Positions 26,177 through 35,161 of a stretch of DNA of 64,000 nucleotides are shown here, piece after piece (the first letter of the stretch is position 1; every line of letters starts with the position of its first letter). The position numbers and the translations under genes are program-made. The notes under the pieces were generated by a model. The model searched no databases. It saw only the letters and a list, made by a program, of their open reading frames with translations, and was not told the DNA's origin. The stretch spans positions 8,477,001 through 8,541,000 of the forward strand of contig NZ_ARVW01000001.1 of assembly GCF_000384315.1 (NCBI RefSeq). Direction: 5' to 3'. This DNA is from Amycolatopsis nigrescens CSC17Ta-90 (GTDB lineage Bacteria > Actinomycetota > Actinomycetes > Mycobacteriales > Pseudonocardiaceae).

Positions 26177-29059
26177 GTGCCCAGACTCCCCCTTCCTCGC
26201 ACCCGCGGCACCCGGCTCACCACCCTGGCGCTGGTCGTCGTGGTGCTGGTCGCCGCGGGGCTGCTGTGGTCCCGCAACGGGGACGAACCCGTCGCGGTCA
26301 AGACCCAGGAAGCCACCATCGACGTGCCGGCCGCGCCGGGTTCCGCCGATCGTGTGCAGCTGGACGCGACGCTGTACACCCCCGAAAAGACCCCCGCACC
26401 GGCCATCCTGCTGCCGCACGGGTTCGGCGGTGACAAGAACAGCGTCGCCAGTGACGCGCGGGAGCTGACCCAGCGCGGGTTCGTGGTGCTCACCTACTCG
26501 GCCCGCGGGTTCGGCCGCAGCACCGGCAAGATCGGGCTGAACGACCCGGACTACGAGGTGGCGGACGGCCAGCGGCTGCTCGACTACCTGGCCACCCGGC
26601 CCGAGGTGCGCACCGAGAACGGTGACCCGAAGGTCGGCGTCACCGGCGGTTCCTACGGCGGCGCGCTGGCACTGCTGCTGGCCGGCCGCGACAAGCGGGT
26701 GGACGCGATCGCGCCGATGATCACCTACAACGACCTCGGCCAGGGCCTGGTGCCGAACGCGGCGACCACCGGCCCGGTCGCCACTACCCCGGCCGCCGGC
26801 GCGTTCGGCAAGGACGGCGTGTTCAAGCGCTCCTGGGCGGGCATCTTCTTCTCCGCCGGTTCGGGCGCTCGCTCCGGCAGCAGCGGCGACCCCGGGATGG
26901 AGGCGCCGGAACCGGGAGACGAGACCGACAACTCCAGCCAGGGCGGCTCGGGACAGAGCGGGGGCGCGAGCGCCCCGGCCGGCGCACCGCAGCAGGGCGG
27001 TCCCCCGTCGCCGCCCGCGGCCGACCCCTGCGGCCGCTTCACCGAACAGCTCTGCCAGGCCTACACCGAGCTGGCCACCACCGGCAGGGCGAGCCAGCAG
27101 ACCATGGACATGCTGACCCGGCTCTCCCCTGCCTCGGTGACCGGCTCGATCACCGCGCCGACGCTGCTGGTGCAGGGCGAGAACGACACGCTGTTCGGCC
27201 TCGACCAGTCCGACGCCACGGCCAGGCAGATCGCCGCGGCCGGCGGCAAGGTCAGCACCATCTGGTACACCGGCGGCCACGACGGCGGCCGGCCGGGACC
27301 GCAGCTGCGCGCCCGGATCGCGGACTGGCTGTCGTTCCAGCTCACCGGGAACGGCAAGGACCCCGGCACCGGCTTCGGCTACGACATCCAGGGAACCCTG
27401 CAGGCCAACGGCACGCCGTCGGTCCGCGCGGTCGAGGCGGCGGGTTACCCCGGACTCGGCGGAGGCGGCACCGAGCGCCGCCCGGTCGCCCTGTCCGGCG
27501 AGCCGCAGAACATCGTGAACCCGCCCGGCGGCAACCCGGCCTCGGTCAGCGGAATGCCGGGACTGAACGGCCTGCTCAGCGGCTCGTCGCGGCTGTCCGG
27601 CCTGTTCGGGCGGGATCCGGACGGCCAGTCGGCGCGGTTCACCTCCGCGCCGGTCACGTCGCAGCTGCTCATCACCGGCGCTTCGACGGTCAAGCTGCGC
27701 GTCAGTGCCACTACGACCGCAGGCCGGACGCCCACCGACGCGGCGCTGTTCGTGAAGCTCTACGACGTGGGCCCGGACGGGGCACGCACGCTGCCGTCCA
27801 ACGCCATCGCCCCGATCCGGGTGTCCGGGCTGGCCGCCGACGGCACGCCGTCCGAGGTCACCGTGACGCTGCCCGGCATCGTGCGCCCGATCGAGGCCGG
27901 GCACAGCCTGCAGCTGGTGGTCAGCACCACCGACCAGGCCTACAGCCCGTCCCTCGAACCCGCCGCCTACCGGGTGTCCCTCGCCGGCGGCGAGCTGTCC
28001 GTGCCGGTGGTGCCCGGCACCGCGGTGAGCACCGGCTGGCCGGTCGGCCAGGTGCTCGGCATCGCCGGTGTGCTGGTGCTGGCCGTTCTGGTCGGCCTCG
28101 GCGCCGCGGTGCGCCGGCGCCGCGCGCACCAGGTGGACGCCGAGCTGGCCGAGGTCCCGATGGTGATCAGCGACCTGACGAAGTCCTACCCCGGCGGGCT
28201 GGTCGCGGTGAACCAGCTGTCCTTCCGGGTGGAGCCGGGCCAGGTGCTCGGCCTGCTCGGCCCGAACGGGGCGGGCAAGACGACCACGCTGCGCATGCTG
28301 ATGGGCCTGATCAAGCCGAGCGGCGGGGACATCAGGGTGTTCGGCCACCGGATCACGCCCGGCGCACCCGTGCTCTCCCGCATCGGGTCCTTTGTGGAGG
28401 GTGCGGGATTCCTGCCGCACCTGTCCGGGGAGCAGAACCTGAAGCTGTACTGGGACAGCACCGGGCGCCCGCTGGACAAGGCGCACCTGGCCGAGGCGCT
28501 GGAGATCGCCGGTCTCGGCGACGCGGTCAAGCGCAAGGTGCGCACCTACAGCCAGGGCATGCGGCAGCGGCTGGCCATCGCACAGGCCATGCTCGGCCTG
28601 CCGGAGCTGCTCGTGCTCGACGAACCGACCAACGGGCTCGACCCGCCACAGATCCACCAGATGCGGGAGGTGCTGCAGCGCTACGCCGCCACCGGCCGCA
28701 CGGTGGTGGTCTCCAGCCACCTGCTGGCGGAGGTCGAGCAGACCTGTTCGCACGTGGTCGTGATGCACCGGGGCAAGCTGGTCGCCTCCGGCGAGGTCGG
28801 CGACATCGTGGCGGCGGGCGGCGAAGCGACGTTCCGGGTGGATCAGCCGGAGGCCGCGGCCACCGCGCTGCGCGCGGTCGGCGGAGTGTCCGATGTGGAC
28901 ATCGAGGGCAACCTGGTGCACGCGGACCTGGACGGGCTGCCCCGTTCGGAGGCGGTGGCCACCCTGGTGCACGCCGGGGTGTCGGTGGAACAGGCCGGGC
29001 CACGGCGGCGGCTGGAAGACGCGTTCCTTCAGCTCGTCGGAGAGGATTCGAGCTCATGA
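26177..29059 (+). CDS. Fusion of extracytoplasmic CocE/S15-like hydrolase with ABC ATPase
   Basis: A 960-aa two-part protein. Residues 12-31 are a membrane anchor. An alpha/beta-hydrolase of the CocE/X-Pro dipeptidyl-peptidase (S15) type follows, with Ser159 (GGSYGG), Asp337 (GENDT) and His368 (GGHDGG) and a Gly/Ser/Pro-rich insert near residues 230-285. A S15-type C-terminal beta-domain comes next (about 485-610), then a second helix (about 618-640). Residues 660-900 are a complete ABC ATPase with GPNGAGKT (Lys701), a YSQGMRQR signature and LLVLDEP. The two helices would put the hydrolase outside and the ATPase inside. It overlaps the permease gene by ATGA. Start is GTG 26177; the frame is open further upstream without family similarity. 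Substrate is unknown. Confidence 0.88.
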   Translation: MPRLPLPRTRGTRLTTLALVVVVLVAAGLLWSRNGDEPVAVKTQEATIDVPAAPGSADRVQLDATLYTPEKTPAPAILLPHGFGGDKNSVASDARELTQRGFVVLTYSARGFGRSTGKIGLNDPDYEVADGQRLLDYLATRPEVRTENGDPKVGVTGGSYGGALALLLAGRDKRVDAIAPMITYNDLGQGLVPNAATTGPVATTPAAGAFGKDGVFKRSWAGIFFSAGSGARSGSSGDPGMEAPEPGDETDNSSQGGSGQSGGASAPAGAPQQGGPPSPPAADPCGRFTEQLCQAYTELATTGRASQQTMDMLTRLSPASVTGSITAPTLLVQGENDTLFGLDQSDATARQIAAAGGKVSTIWYTGGHDGGRPGPQLRARIADWLSFQLTGNGKDPGTGFGYDIQGTLQANGTPSVRAVEAAGYPGLGGGGTERRPVALSGEPQNIVNPPGGNPASVSGMPGLNGLLSGSSRLSGLFGRDPDGQSARFTSAPVTSQLLITGASTVKLRVSATTTAGRTPTDAALFVKLYDVGPDGARTLPSNAIAPIRVSGLAADGTPSEVTVTLPGIVRPIEAGHSLQLVVSTTDQAYSPSLEPAAYRVSLAGGELSVPVVPGTAVSTGWPVGQVLGIAGVLVLAVLVGLGAAVRRRRAHQVDAELAEVPMVISDLTKSYPGGLVAVNQLSFRVEPGQVLGLLGPNGAGKTTTLRMLMGLIKPSGGDIRVFGHRITPGAPVLSRIGSFVEGAGFLPHLSGEQNLKLYWDSTGRPLDKAHLAEALEIAGLGDAVKRKVRTYSQGMRQRLAIAQAMLGLPELLVLDEPTNGLDPPQIHQMREVLQRYAATGRTVVVSSHLLAEVEQTCSHVVVMHRGKLVASGEVGDIVAAGGEATFRVDQPEAAATALRAVGGVSDVDIEGNLVHADLDGLPRSEAVATLVHAGVSVEQAGPRRRLEDAFLQLVGEDSSS

Positions 29060-30015
29060 GCAAGGCGTCCATTCCGGACGAGAACGCCCGGATCGACCAC
29101 GGTGTGCACACCGATCCGGCGGCACTGCAGGAGCTGACCGACGCGGCGGAGCTGGAGAGCACAGACGTGGGCCAGGACGGGGCGGTGGCCGGTTACAAGG
29201 CCGGTCGCACGCTCCGCCTCAGCGTCGAGCTCCGGCGCCAGCTGCGCCGGCGGCGCACCCAGCTGGTGCTCGGTTTCGTCGCGCTGCTGCCGTTCATCCT
29301 GGTGCTCGCCTTCCAGATCGGCGAGACGAGCCCGAACCGACGCTCCGGCGGGTTCGTCGACCTGGCCACCGCCAGCGCGCCGAACTTCGTGGTGCTGGTG
29401 CTGTTCGTGTCCGGCACGTTGTTGCTGCCGATGCTGCCCGCGTTGTTCTTCGGTGACACCATCGCCAGCGAGTCGTCGTGGTCGAGCCTGAAGTACCTGC
29501 TGGCGATCCCGGTCCCCCGACACCGGGTGCTGCGGCAGAAGGCGATCGCGTCCGGCATCCTGTCCGCGGCGGCGCTGCTGTTGCTACCGCTGGTGGCGCT
29601 GGTGGTCGGCGTGATCTGGTACGGGGCCGGCGACGCGATCAGCCCGACCGGCGACGCGATCCCGTTCAGCGACAGCCTGATCGCCATGCTGCTGTCCTAT
29701 GTGTACATCGTGGTGCAGCTGGCCTGGGTAGCCGGGCTGGCGCTGCTGCTGAGCGTCTCGGTGGACGCGCCACTCGGCGCCGTCGGCGGTGCGGTGCTGG
29801 TGGCGATCCTGTCGCTCATCCTGGACCAGATCACCGCACTGGCCGGGCTGCGCGACTACCTGCCCACGCATTTCTCGTTCGCCTGGATGGACCTGATCGC
29901 CAAGGACATCAACTGGACGAACATGGCCAACGGGCTGCTGTCCTCGATCATCTACGCGACGGTGTTCTTCCTGCTCGCCGCCCGTCGCTTCTCGACCAAG
30001 GACATCACCAGCTGA
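29056..30015 (+). CDS. ABC-2 type permease, partner of the hydrolase-ATPase fusion
   Basis: A 319-aa membrane protein with about six helices (first at residues 70-90 after a polar acidic N-terminus; the others between 110 and 310). The layout matches ABC-2/NatB-type permeases. The gene overlaps the fusion gene by four bases, so the two form one exporter. A near-complete hairpin at 30024-30066 ends the transcript. Confidence 0.9.
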   Translation: MSKASIPDENARIDHGVHTDPAALQELTDAAELESTDVGQDGAVAGYKAGRTLRLSVELRRQLRRRRTQLVLGFVALLPFILVLAFQIGETSPNRRSGGFVDLATASAPNFVVLVLFVSGTLLLPMLPALFFGDTIASESSWSSLKYLLAIPVPRHRVLRQKAIASGILSAAALLLLPLVALVVGVIWYGAGDAISPTGDAIPFSDSLIAMLLSYVYIVVQLAWVAGLALLLSVSVDAPLGAVGGAVLVAILSLILDQITALAGLRDYLPTHFSFAWMDLIAKDINWTNMANGLLSSIIYATVFFLLAARRFSTKDITS

Positions 30016-30023
30016 TTTTGCCT

Positions 30024-30066
30024 GTTCCGCAAGGCTTCCCGCCTTTGAGTGGAAGCTTCGCGGAAC
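30024..30066 (+). terminator. Imperfect 16-bp hairpin after the permease gene
   Basis: GTTCCGC-AAG-GCTTCC (30024-30039) pairs with GGAAGC-TTC-GCGGAAC (30051-30066), leaving one mismatch and one G-U. The loop is 11 nt. It lies 9 nt after the permease stop and is well placed to end the ABC operon. Confidence 0.7.
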
Positions 30067-30137
30067 GCCACCGAATGCCGGACTTTCCACGGTGAGTGCG
30101 CGACTATGAATCCGTGAGACAGAACCAGGCAGTCAAG

Positions 30138-31034
30138 ATGGAGCCCGAGCCGACGGTGCGCGGGCAGGAACTCGGTCAACTCTTGCGCGCCTACCGCGAG
30201 CGCGCCGAGCTGAGCCTGGCCGACGTGGGCGCCAGGATCGACGCGTCGGCGAGCAAGATCAGCCGGATGGAGAACGGAAAGCGCTACGCCTCCACCGAAG
30301 ATGTCGCGGCAATGCTCGCGCTCTACCGCGTCACCGGACCTCAGCGCGCGGAGTTGCTGGCTCTGGCCAGGGAGTCCGGTCGCCGCGGCTGGTGGCAGCG
30401 CGACACACCGGGGTTCGTCGAACGCCAGCAGACTCTGATTTCCCTGGAGTCACGCGCCCGCGCCATCACCAACTTCGACGACACGATCGTTCCCGGGTTG
30501 TTGCAGACCGGCGAGTACACCAGGTCCATGATGATCGAGTCCGGACTGGTAGCCGACGATGAGGTGGAAAACCGGATGGTGACCCGGTTGCAGCGGCACT
30601 CGGTGCTGTTGCGCAGCCACCCGCCCTACCTGATGGCGATCATCGACGAATTGGCTCTCTGCCGGATGATCGGCGGCCGCGATGTGCTGCGCCGTCAGTT
30701 GCAGCACTTGGTGGAACTCGCAGCGCGCCCGAACATCGACATTCGCGTAGTGCCCAACACCCGTACGCACGCCGGTGTCAACGGCGCTTTCACCGTGCTC
30801 AGACGCGCCGAAGGTTCCCCTGTCGTGTTCCTGGAGAACCTCACGTCGAGCATGTTCCTCGAAGAACCCCAGGAGATCGAGCGGTACGAATACGCCACCC
30901 GTGAGCTTCTCACGCACGCCCTCGATACGGCACAATCGGTCGAGCACATTGCCGCGCAGGCAAACCGGTTGGACGTGGAAGGGCTTGATCCGCATGAGCA
31001 AGGACCGTACCGAGACCAACTGGCGGAAGAGTAG
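30138..31034 (+). CDS. XRE family regulator with DUF5753 domain
   Basis: A 298-aa protein with an N-terminal helix-turn-helix (about residues 8-65: LGQLLRAYRERAELSLADVGARI followed by SKISRMENGK) and the DUF5753 ligand-binding-like domain, marked by YTRSMMIESG and the C-terminal PVVFLEN. This architecture is abundant in Streptomyces and Amycolatopsis and is usually encoded next to a DUF397 gene, as here. Roles in development and antibiotic control are known for some members (for example WhiJ-like genes). The start is uncertain: ATG 30138 gives the family N-terminus; GTG 30114 and GTG 30096 are in frame. Confidence 0.9.
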   Translation: MEPEPTVRGQELGQLLRAYRERAELSLADVGARIDASASKISRMENGKRYASTEDVAAMLALYRVTGPQRAELLALARESGRRGWWQRDTPGFVERQQTLISLESRARAITNFDDTIVPGLLQTGEYTRSMMIESGLVADDEVENRMVTRLQRHSVLLRSHPPYLMAIIDELALCRMIGGRDVLRRQLQHLVELAARPNIDIRVVPNTRTHAGVNGAFTVLRRAEGSPVVFLENLTSSMFLEEPQEIERYEYATRELLTHALDTAQSVEHIAAQANRLDVEGLDPHEQGPYRDQLAEE

Positions 31035-31188
31035 CTACAGCGGAACCCAGGAGAACTGCGTGGAAGTCGCTTTCGCCGGCCGCCACGTCCTGCTGCGTGA
31101 CTCCAAGAATCCAGCCGCCGGGCATCTCGCCGTATCCGCGGGTGCCTTTCACGCCTTCGCGAACGAGAATCCCTTGCGCCGTGCGTAG
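30994..31188 (+). CDS. DUF397 protein (BldB/WhiJ-system small partner)
   Basis: A 64-aa protein with the DUF397 pattern WRKSSYSG...NCVEVAF...VLLRDSKNP. It overlaps the end of the XRE gene by 41 bp, with GGAAGGG upstream of its ATG inside that gene. In Streptomyces such pairs behave like an antitoxin-like modulator and its regulator, controlling development. It ends by overlapping the next, convergent gene by 40 bp. Confidence 0.92.
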   Translation: MSKDRTETNWRKSSYSGTQENCVEVAFAGRHVLLRDSKNPAAGHLAVSAGAFHAFANENPLRRA

Positions 31189-31790
31189 CGCTTGGTGCCG
31201 TAGTGGGCGGCGGCCAGCATCATGACGAGCAGTACCACACCGAGCAGCGGAACGAGGTCCAGCGGCAGGGTGTAGGCCATCACCACGCGAGCCGCCGAAT
31301 CCACCAGGAAGGCAGCTCCCCACCACACGGTGAGCAGCCGGATCGCGTGCCGGAACTGCGCGCTGTCCCGCCATTGCGCCCGCCAGTACGGCGCCTGCGA
31401 CGGTGGGATCACCCGGCACAGGCCCTCGATCAGGAACGGCTCGCCCTTGCCGAACAGCGAGCCGAGGATCCACAGCCCGAACACCGCGGTCCCCCAGCTC
31501 GCCTTGGCCATCAGCAGCTCGGGGCTCCCGGCGACCAGCGAGACGGCCGTGCCCACGATCATCAGCCCGAGCATCAGCGCGGCGATCCTGCCCAGCCGCC
31601 GGTGGCGGATGATCCCGTGCACGGTCTGCACCAGCGGTAGCACGCCGCCGGCCAGCAACGACACCCAGACGTTCATCCCGGCGGCCCGCATCCCGTAGTA
31701 CAACGCCAACGGTGCCACCACATCGATGGCCAGCTGAGTGCCCAGCCTGACCCAGCCCGCGGCCTTACCGGTGCTCTCCACTACGGACAT
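31149..31790 (-). CDS. VC0807-like family membrane protein
   Basis: A 213-aa integral membrane protein with about six helices, reading like the VC0807/intracellular septation A-like family common beside actinobacterial regulators (LAIDVVAPLALYYGMRAAGMNVWVSLLAGGVLPL). Function is unknown. GGGAGGAAAG precedes the ATG at 31790; upstream in-frame codons are spurious. Its 3' end overlaps the DUF397 gene tail-to-tail by 40 bp. Confidence 0.8.
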   Translation of the reverse strand: MSVVESTGKAAGWVRLGTQLAIDVVAPLALYYGMRAAGMNVWVSLLAGGVLPLVQTVHGIIRHRRLGRIAALMLGLMIVGTAVSLVAGSPELLMAKASWGTAVFGLWILGSLFGKGEPFLIEGLCRVIPPSQAPYWRAQWRDSAQFRHAIRLLTVWWGAAFLVDSAARVVMAYTLPLDLVPLLGVVLLVMMLAAAHYGTKRYARRKGFSFAKA

Positions 31791-31966
31791 CTTTCCTCCC
31801 CAGATCGCCGGAACGCTGCTGGGAACGAAACCTACGAAGCAGGCACCAACCGGGCCATCCACCTGCGCGCCGGGCCGGGGTGCGCAAAAGTGCACCTCAC
31901 ACCGGCGGTCACGCGTAGTGCGCCCGGCCGGCGGCATCGGTCAGACTGAGGGCCGAGGAGGCGGAA

Positions 31967-33292
31967 ATGGCGCGTGATCGGTGCTGGGACGCCGGAGCGC
32001 GCCGGCTGAGCACGCTGTGGTTCGGGCTGCAGCTGTGCGGGTTTTCCTTCATCACGATGCTGCTGGCCGCACTCACCCTGCTCAGCATGGTGGGCATGTT
32101 CTTCGGCCTGGCGTCGATGACCACGGCGGTGATCGAGACCAGCCGCCAGCTGACCGAAACCTACCGCCGGGGGCTGCTCGACTGGACCGGCGTGCGGATC
32201 GAAAGCCCCTACCTGCCGGTCCAGCCCGCCAGACGGGCCACCACCCTGCTCGACCCGGGAATGGCGCACGAACGACGGCGACTGAGCATCCTGCTCAAGG
32301 ACCAGGCCACCTGGCGGGATCTACTGTGGATGGTGCTGACCCCGGTCACCGGGGTGCTGTTCGGGCTGCTGCCGTTCGTGGTCGCCGGCTACGGGCTCGT
32401 CTTCCTGGCCGGTCCCGGCCTCGCCGTGCTGATCACCGGCTCCGACCGGGCGCGGCCGGACACCCTGGGCCAGATCCTGCTGCACCCCACCGCAGCACTC
32501 GGCGATCTCGTCTGGACGGCCGTCCCGGCCGGTCTCGCCGCCGCCGCGATCGTGCTGGCCGCGGCCGGACCGCTGCTCAGGGGGCAGGTCATCCCAGGGC
32601 GACTGCTGCTCGGCCCCACCGCGCAGGCCCGCCTGGCGCGGCGGGTGACCCAGCTGACCGAGACCCGCGCGCACGCCACCGACACCCAGGCCGCCGAGCT
32701 CCGGCGCATCGAACGCGACCTGCACGATGGGGCGCAGGCCAGGATGGTGGCCGTCGGCATCACCCTGCGCACCCTGGAACACGCGCTGGAAACCGACCCG
32801 GCGGCGGCCCGCGAGCTGGCCGTGGAGGCGCGCGAGACCGCGGCGGCGGCGTTGGAAGACCTGCGGAGCCTGGTCCGGGGCGTGCATCCCCCGGTGCTGG
32901 CCGAGCGCGGACTGGCCGACGCGATCCGGGCGGTTGCCCTGGACGCTCCGCTGGAGGTCGGCGTGCAGGCGGAGCTGCCGGCCGCGGTGGAGGCGCCGAT
33001 CGAGGCCGCGGTGTACTTCGCGGTCTGCGAACTCCTGGCGAACGTGGCGAAGCATTCCGGTGCCGAGCGGGCGTCGATCTCCCTGTCACATCGGGAAGAT
33101 CAGCTCGACGTCGTGGTCCGCGACGAGGGTCGTGGCGGAGTGGACCCGTTGCGCGGCAGCGGTCTGCGGGGAATCGCGCACCGGATCTCGACCTTCGACG
33201 GCACGCTGGAGCTGGACAGTCCTCCCGGCGGCCCGACCGTGGTGACGCTGGCGGTCCCTTGTGCTCTTGGGGCGGGGGACGCAGGAGCCTGA
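31967..33292 (+). CDS. NarL-type sensor histidine kinase
   Basis: A 441-aa kinase with two pairs of membrane helices (about residues 16-55 and 118-215), a short linker, and a HisKA_3 dimerisation domain with phospho-acceptor His253 in ERDLHDGAQARM. An HATPase_c domain follows (CELLANVAKHSGA, VRDEGRGG, GSGLRGIAHRI). No extracellular sensor domain is evident; sensing is likely in the membrane. GGAGG lies before the ATG. It pairs with the response regulator 126 bp downstream. Confidence 0.92.
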   Translation: MARDRCWDAGARRLSTLWFGLQLCGFSFITMLLAALTLLSMVGMFFGLASMTTAVIETSRQLTETYRRGLLDWTGVRIESPYLPVQPARRATTLLDPGMAHERRRLSILLKDQATWRDLLWMVLTPVTGVLFGLLPFVVAGYGLVFLAGPGLAVLITGSDRARPDTLGQILLHPTAALGDLVWTAVPAGLAAAAIVLAAAGPLLRGQVIPGRLLLGPTAQARLARRVTQLTETRAHATDTQAAELRRIERDLHDGAQARMVAVGITLRTLEHALETDPAAARELAVEARETAAAALEDLRSLVRGVHPPVLAERGLADAIRAVALDAPLEVGVQAELPAAVEAPIEAAVYFAVCELLANVAKHSGAERASISLSHREDQLDVVVRDEGRGGVDPLRGSGLRGIAHRISTFDGTLELDSPPGGPTVVTLAVPCALGAGDAGA

Positions 33293-33341
33293 CGTGGCGG
33301 ATCCCACCAGAAAAACGATCACTACCTGCGACGTTGCGCGG

Positions 33342-33421
33342 CGCGCCGGGATTTTTGGTGGCACGCTTGCGGTGACCCGTTCCCCGGGTGGCGCTGCCAC
33401 CGTGACGCTGGAGATCCCATG
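33342..33421 (+). pseudogene. Fossil C-terminus of a second histidine kinase
   Basis: Between the complete kinase and its regulator an open segment reads RAGIFGGTLAVTRSPGGA then ATVTLEIPC. This is the standard last 25-30 residues of a NarL-type kinase, running into the regulator start as in ordinary kinase-regulator overlaps. The intact kinase already has its own tail (FDGTLELDSPPGGP then TVVTLAVPC). So this is a remnant of an original or duplicated kinase, left when the gene was replaced or rearranged. Confidence 0.65.
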
Positions 33422-34084
33422 CGTGTTGTGCTCGCCGAAGACCTTCACCTGCTGAGGTCCGGCCTGACCCGGCTGCTGCGGGCCTACGGCTTCGAGGTCG
33501 TGGCCGCCGTCGCGACCGGGCCCGAGCTGCGCGCGGCGCTGACCGAGCATCGTCCCGACGTGGCGGTGGTCGACGTCCGGCTGCCCCCGACCAACACCGA
33601 CGAAGGTCTGCAGGTCGCCCTCGCCGCGCGCCGCGAGCGGCCTGGCCTGCCGGTGCTGGTGCTCTCCCAGCACGTCGAGCAGCTCTATGCCCGCGAACTG
33701 CTCGCCGACGGCGCCGGCGCGGCCGGCTACCTGCTCAAGGACAGGGTGTTCAACGACGACCAGTTCATCGACGCGGTGCGCCGGGTCGCCGGCGGTGGCA
33801 CCGCGATGGACCCGCAGGTGATCTCCCGGCTGCTGGCCGGGAACGCCAGGCAGCAGCCGCTGGCACAGCTCACTCCCCGCGAACGGGAGGTGCTCGAACT
33901 GATCGCGGAGGGCCGGTCCAACGCCGCGATCGCGCAGCGGCTGTTCCTCTCCGCGAGCGCGGTCACCAAGCACACCGCGAGCATCTTCGGCAAGCTCGGC
34001 CTGCCGCCGTCGGACGACGACAACCGCCGGGTACTGGCCGTGCTGGCGTACCTCAACAGCAATGGCCAAGGCGGCCCCGCTTGA
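33419..34084 (+). CDS. LuxR/NarL-type response regulator
   Basis: A 221-aa regulator with an N-terminal receiver (MRVVLAEDLHLL; phospho-acceptor Asp52 in VAVVDVRLP; conserved Lys in YLLKDR) and a C-terminal LuxR helix-turn-helix (LTPREREVLELIAEGRSN). It is the partner of the kinase at 31967-33292. Its start overlaps the fossil kinase tail. A 25-bp hairpin begins inside its stop codon. Confidence 0.94.
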   Translation: MRVVLAEDLHLLRSGLTRLLRAYGFEVVAAVATGPELRAALTEHRPDVAVVDVRLPPTNTDEGLQVALAARRERPGLPVLVLSQHVEQLYARELLADGAGAAGYLLKDRVFNDDQFIDAVRRVAGGGTAMDPQVISRLLAGNARQQPLAQLTPREREVLELIAEGRSNAAIAQRLFLSASAVTKHTASIFGKLGLPPSDDDNRRVLAVLAYLNSNGQGGPA

Positions 34085-34138
34085 GACCTCGTGAGTGAAA
34101 AGTGTTGTCCTGGCAACACTTTTCACTCACGAGGTCTC
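34083..34138. terminator. Perfect 25-bp palindrome, copy 2 of a dispersed repeat
   Basis: Arms 34083-34107 and 34114-34138 are perfectly complementary around a 6-nt loop (TCCTGG). The inner 18 nt (CGTGAGTGAAAAGTGTTG) equal those at 2202-2247, but the outer arm bases and loop differ and still pair. It overlaps the stop codons of both convergent genes and encodes the last codons of the LLM protein, so it should terminate transcription both ways. Confidence 0.85.
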
Positions 34139-35161
34139 GGCGACCAGCTCGAGCGCCCTGCCGAGGGTGGCCAGCCGCTCGCCGACCGTCTCCCCCGCCG
34201 GATAGAACCGCGCGGTGCGCACCCCGGCCGCCCGCCACTGCCGCAGCCGGTCGCGGACCATGTCCTCGGTGCCGATCAGGGTGGTCGCCAGCACCAGCTC
34301 GTCCGGTACCGCGGCCGCGGCCTGCTCCCGCTTCCCGGCCACCCACAGCCGCTGCACCTCTGCCGCCGCGTCGGCGAAACCCTGGCGAGCGTAGGCGTCG
34401 TTGTAGAAGTTGCTGGTGGCCGAGCCCATGCCGCCGAGGCTGAAGGCAAGACCCGGTTTGCGGGCCGCCACCATGCGCTCGACGTCGTCGCCGAAAGCGA
34501 CCTCGGCGCCCTGGCAGATGTCCAGCTCGTCGAGCGTCCGCCCGGCCGAGTCCGCACCGGCGGCGAGGTGCTCCAGGTAGGCCGACGCCGCGCCGGGCAC
34601 GAAACTGGTGCCCAGCCAGCCATCCGCGACGGCACCGGTCAGCTTCAGCATGGCCGGTGACAGAGTGGCCAGGTAGATCGGGATCGCCGCGTTCACCGGC
34701 TGGCTGAGCCGGATGGCTTTGCCGTCACCGCCGGGCAGCGGCAGCTGGAAGTGCCGGCCCTGGTACTCGGCCCTGCCCTCGGTGCACACCTGGCGGATGA
34801 TCTCCACGGTCTCCCGCAGTCTGCCCAGCGGGTGCGCGAACGGAACCCCGTGCAGGCCCTCCATCACCTGCGGCCCGGAAGCACCGAGGCCGAGCAGGAA
34901 CCGGTTCCCGGAGATCCTGGCCAGGGTCAGCGCGGTCATCGCGACCAGCACCGGCGACCGGCTGCCGGTCTGCAGGATGCCGGAGCCGAGCAGCATTCTG
35001 GATGTCTTCGCGGCCAGGAAACCCAGTGGCGAAGGCGCGTCGCAGCCCCATGCCTCGGCAACCCAGCAGATATCCACGCCCAGCTTTTCGGCCTCGACCA
35101 CGTAGTCGACCAGGTCCGGCCACGGCGCCGCCTCGGCGGAGAGCTGGATCGCGACCCGCAT
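34127..35161 (-). CDS. LLM class F420-dependent oxidoreductase
   Basis: A 344-aa luciferase-like TIM-barrel protein (MRVAIQLSAEAAPW, VDYVVEAEKLGVDICWVAEAW, NRFLLGLGASGPQVMEGLHG). The ASGPQV segment is typical of F420-dependent enzymes related to F420-dependent glucose-6-phosphate dehydrogenase and mycobacterial mer-like proteins. It overlaps the SRPBCC gene (TGATG) and faces a divergent HxlR regulator, so the three likely form a small inducible oxidoreductive unit. Its last residues (ETS) are encoded by the terminator arm. Confidence 0.88.
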   Translation of the reverse strand: MRVAIQLSAEAAPWPDLVDYVVEAEKLGVDICWVAEAWGCDAPSPLGFLAAKTSRMLLGSGILQTGSRSPVLVAMTALTLARISGNRFLLGLGASGPQVMEGLHGVPFAHPLGRLRETVEIIRQVCTEGRAEYQGRHFQLPLPGGDGKAIRLSQPVNAAIPIYLATLSPAMLKLTGAVADGWLGTSFVPGAASAYLEHLAAGADSAGRTLDELDICQGAEVAFGDDVERMVAARKPGLAFSLGGMGSATSNFYNDAYARQGFADAAAEVQRLWVAGKREQAAAAVPDELVLATTLIGTEDMVRDRLRQWRAAGVRTARFYPAGETVGERLATLGRALELVAETS

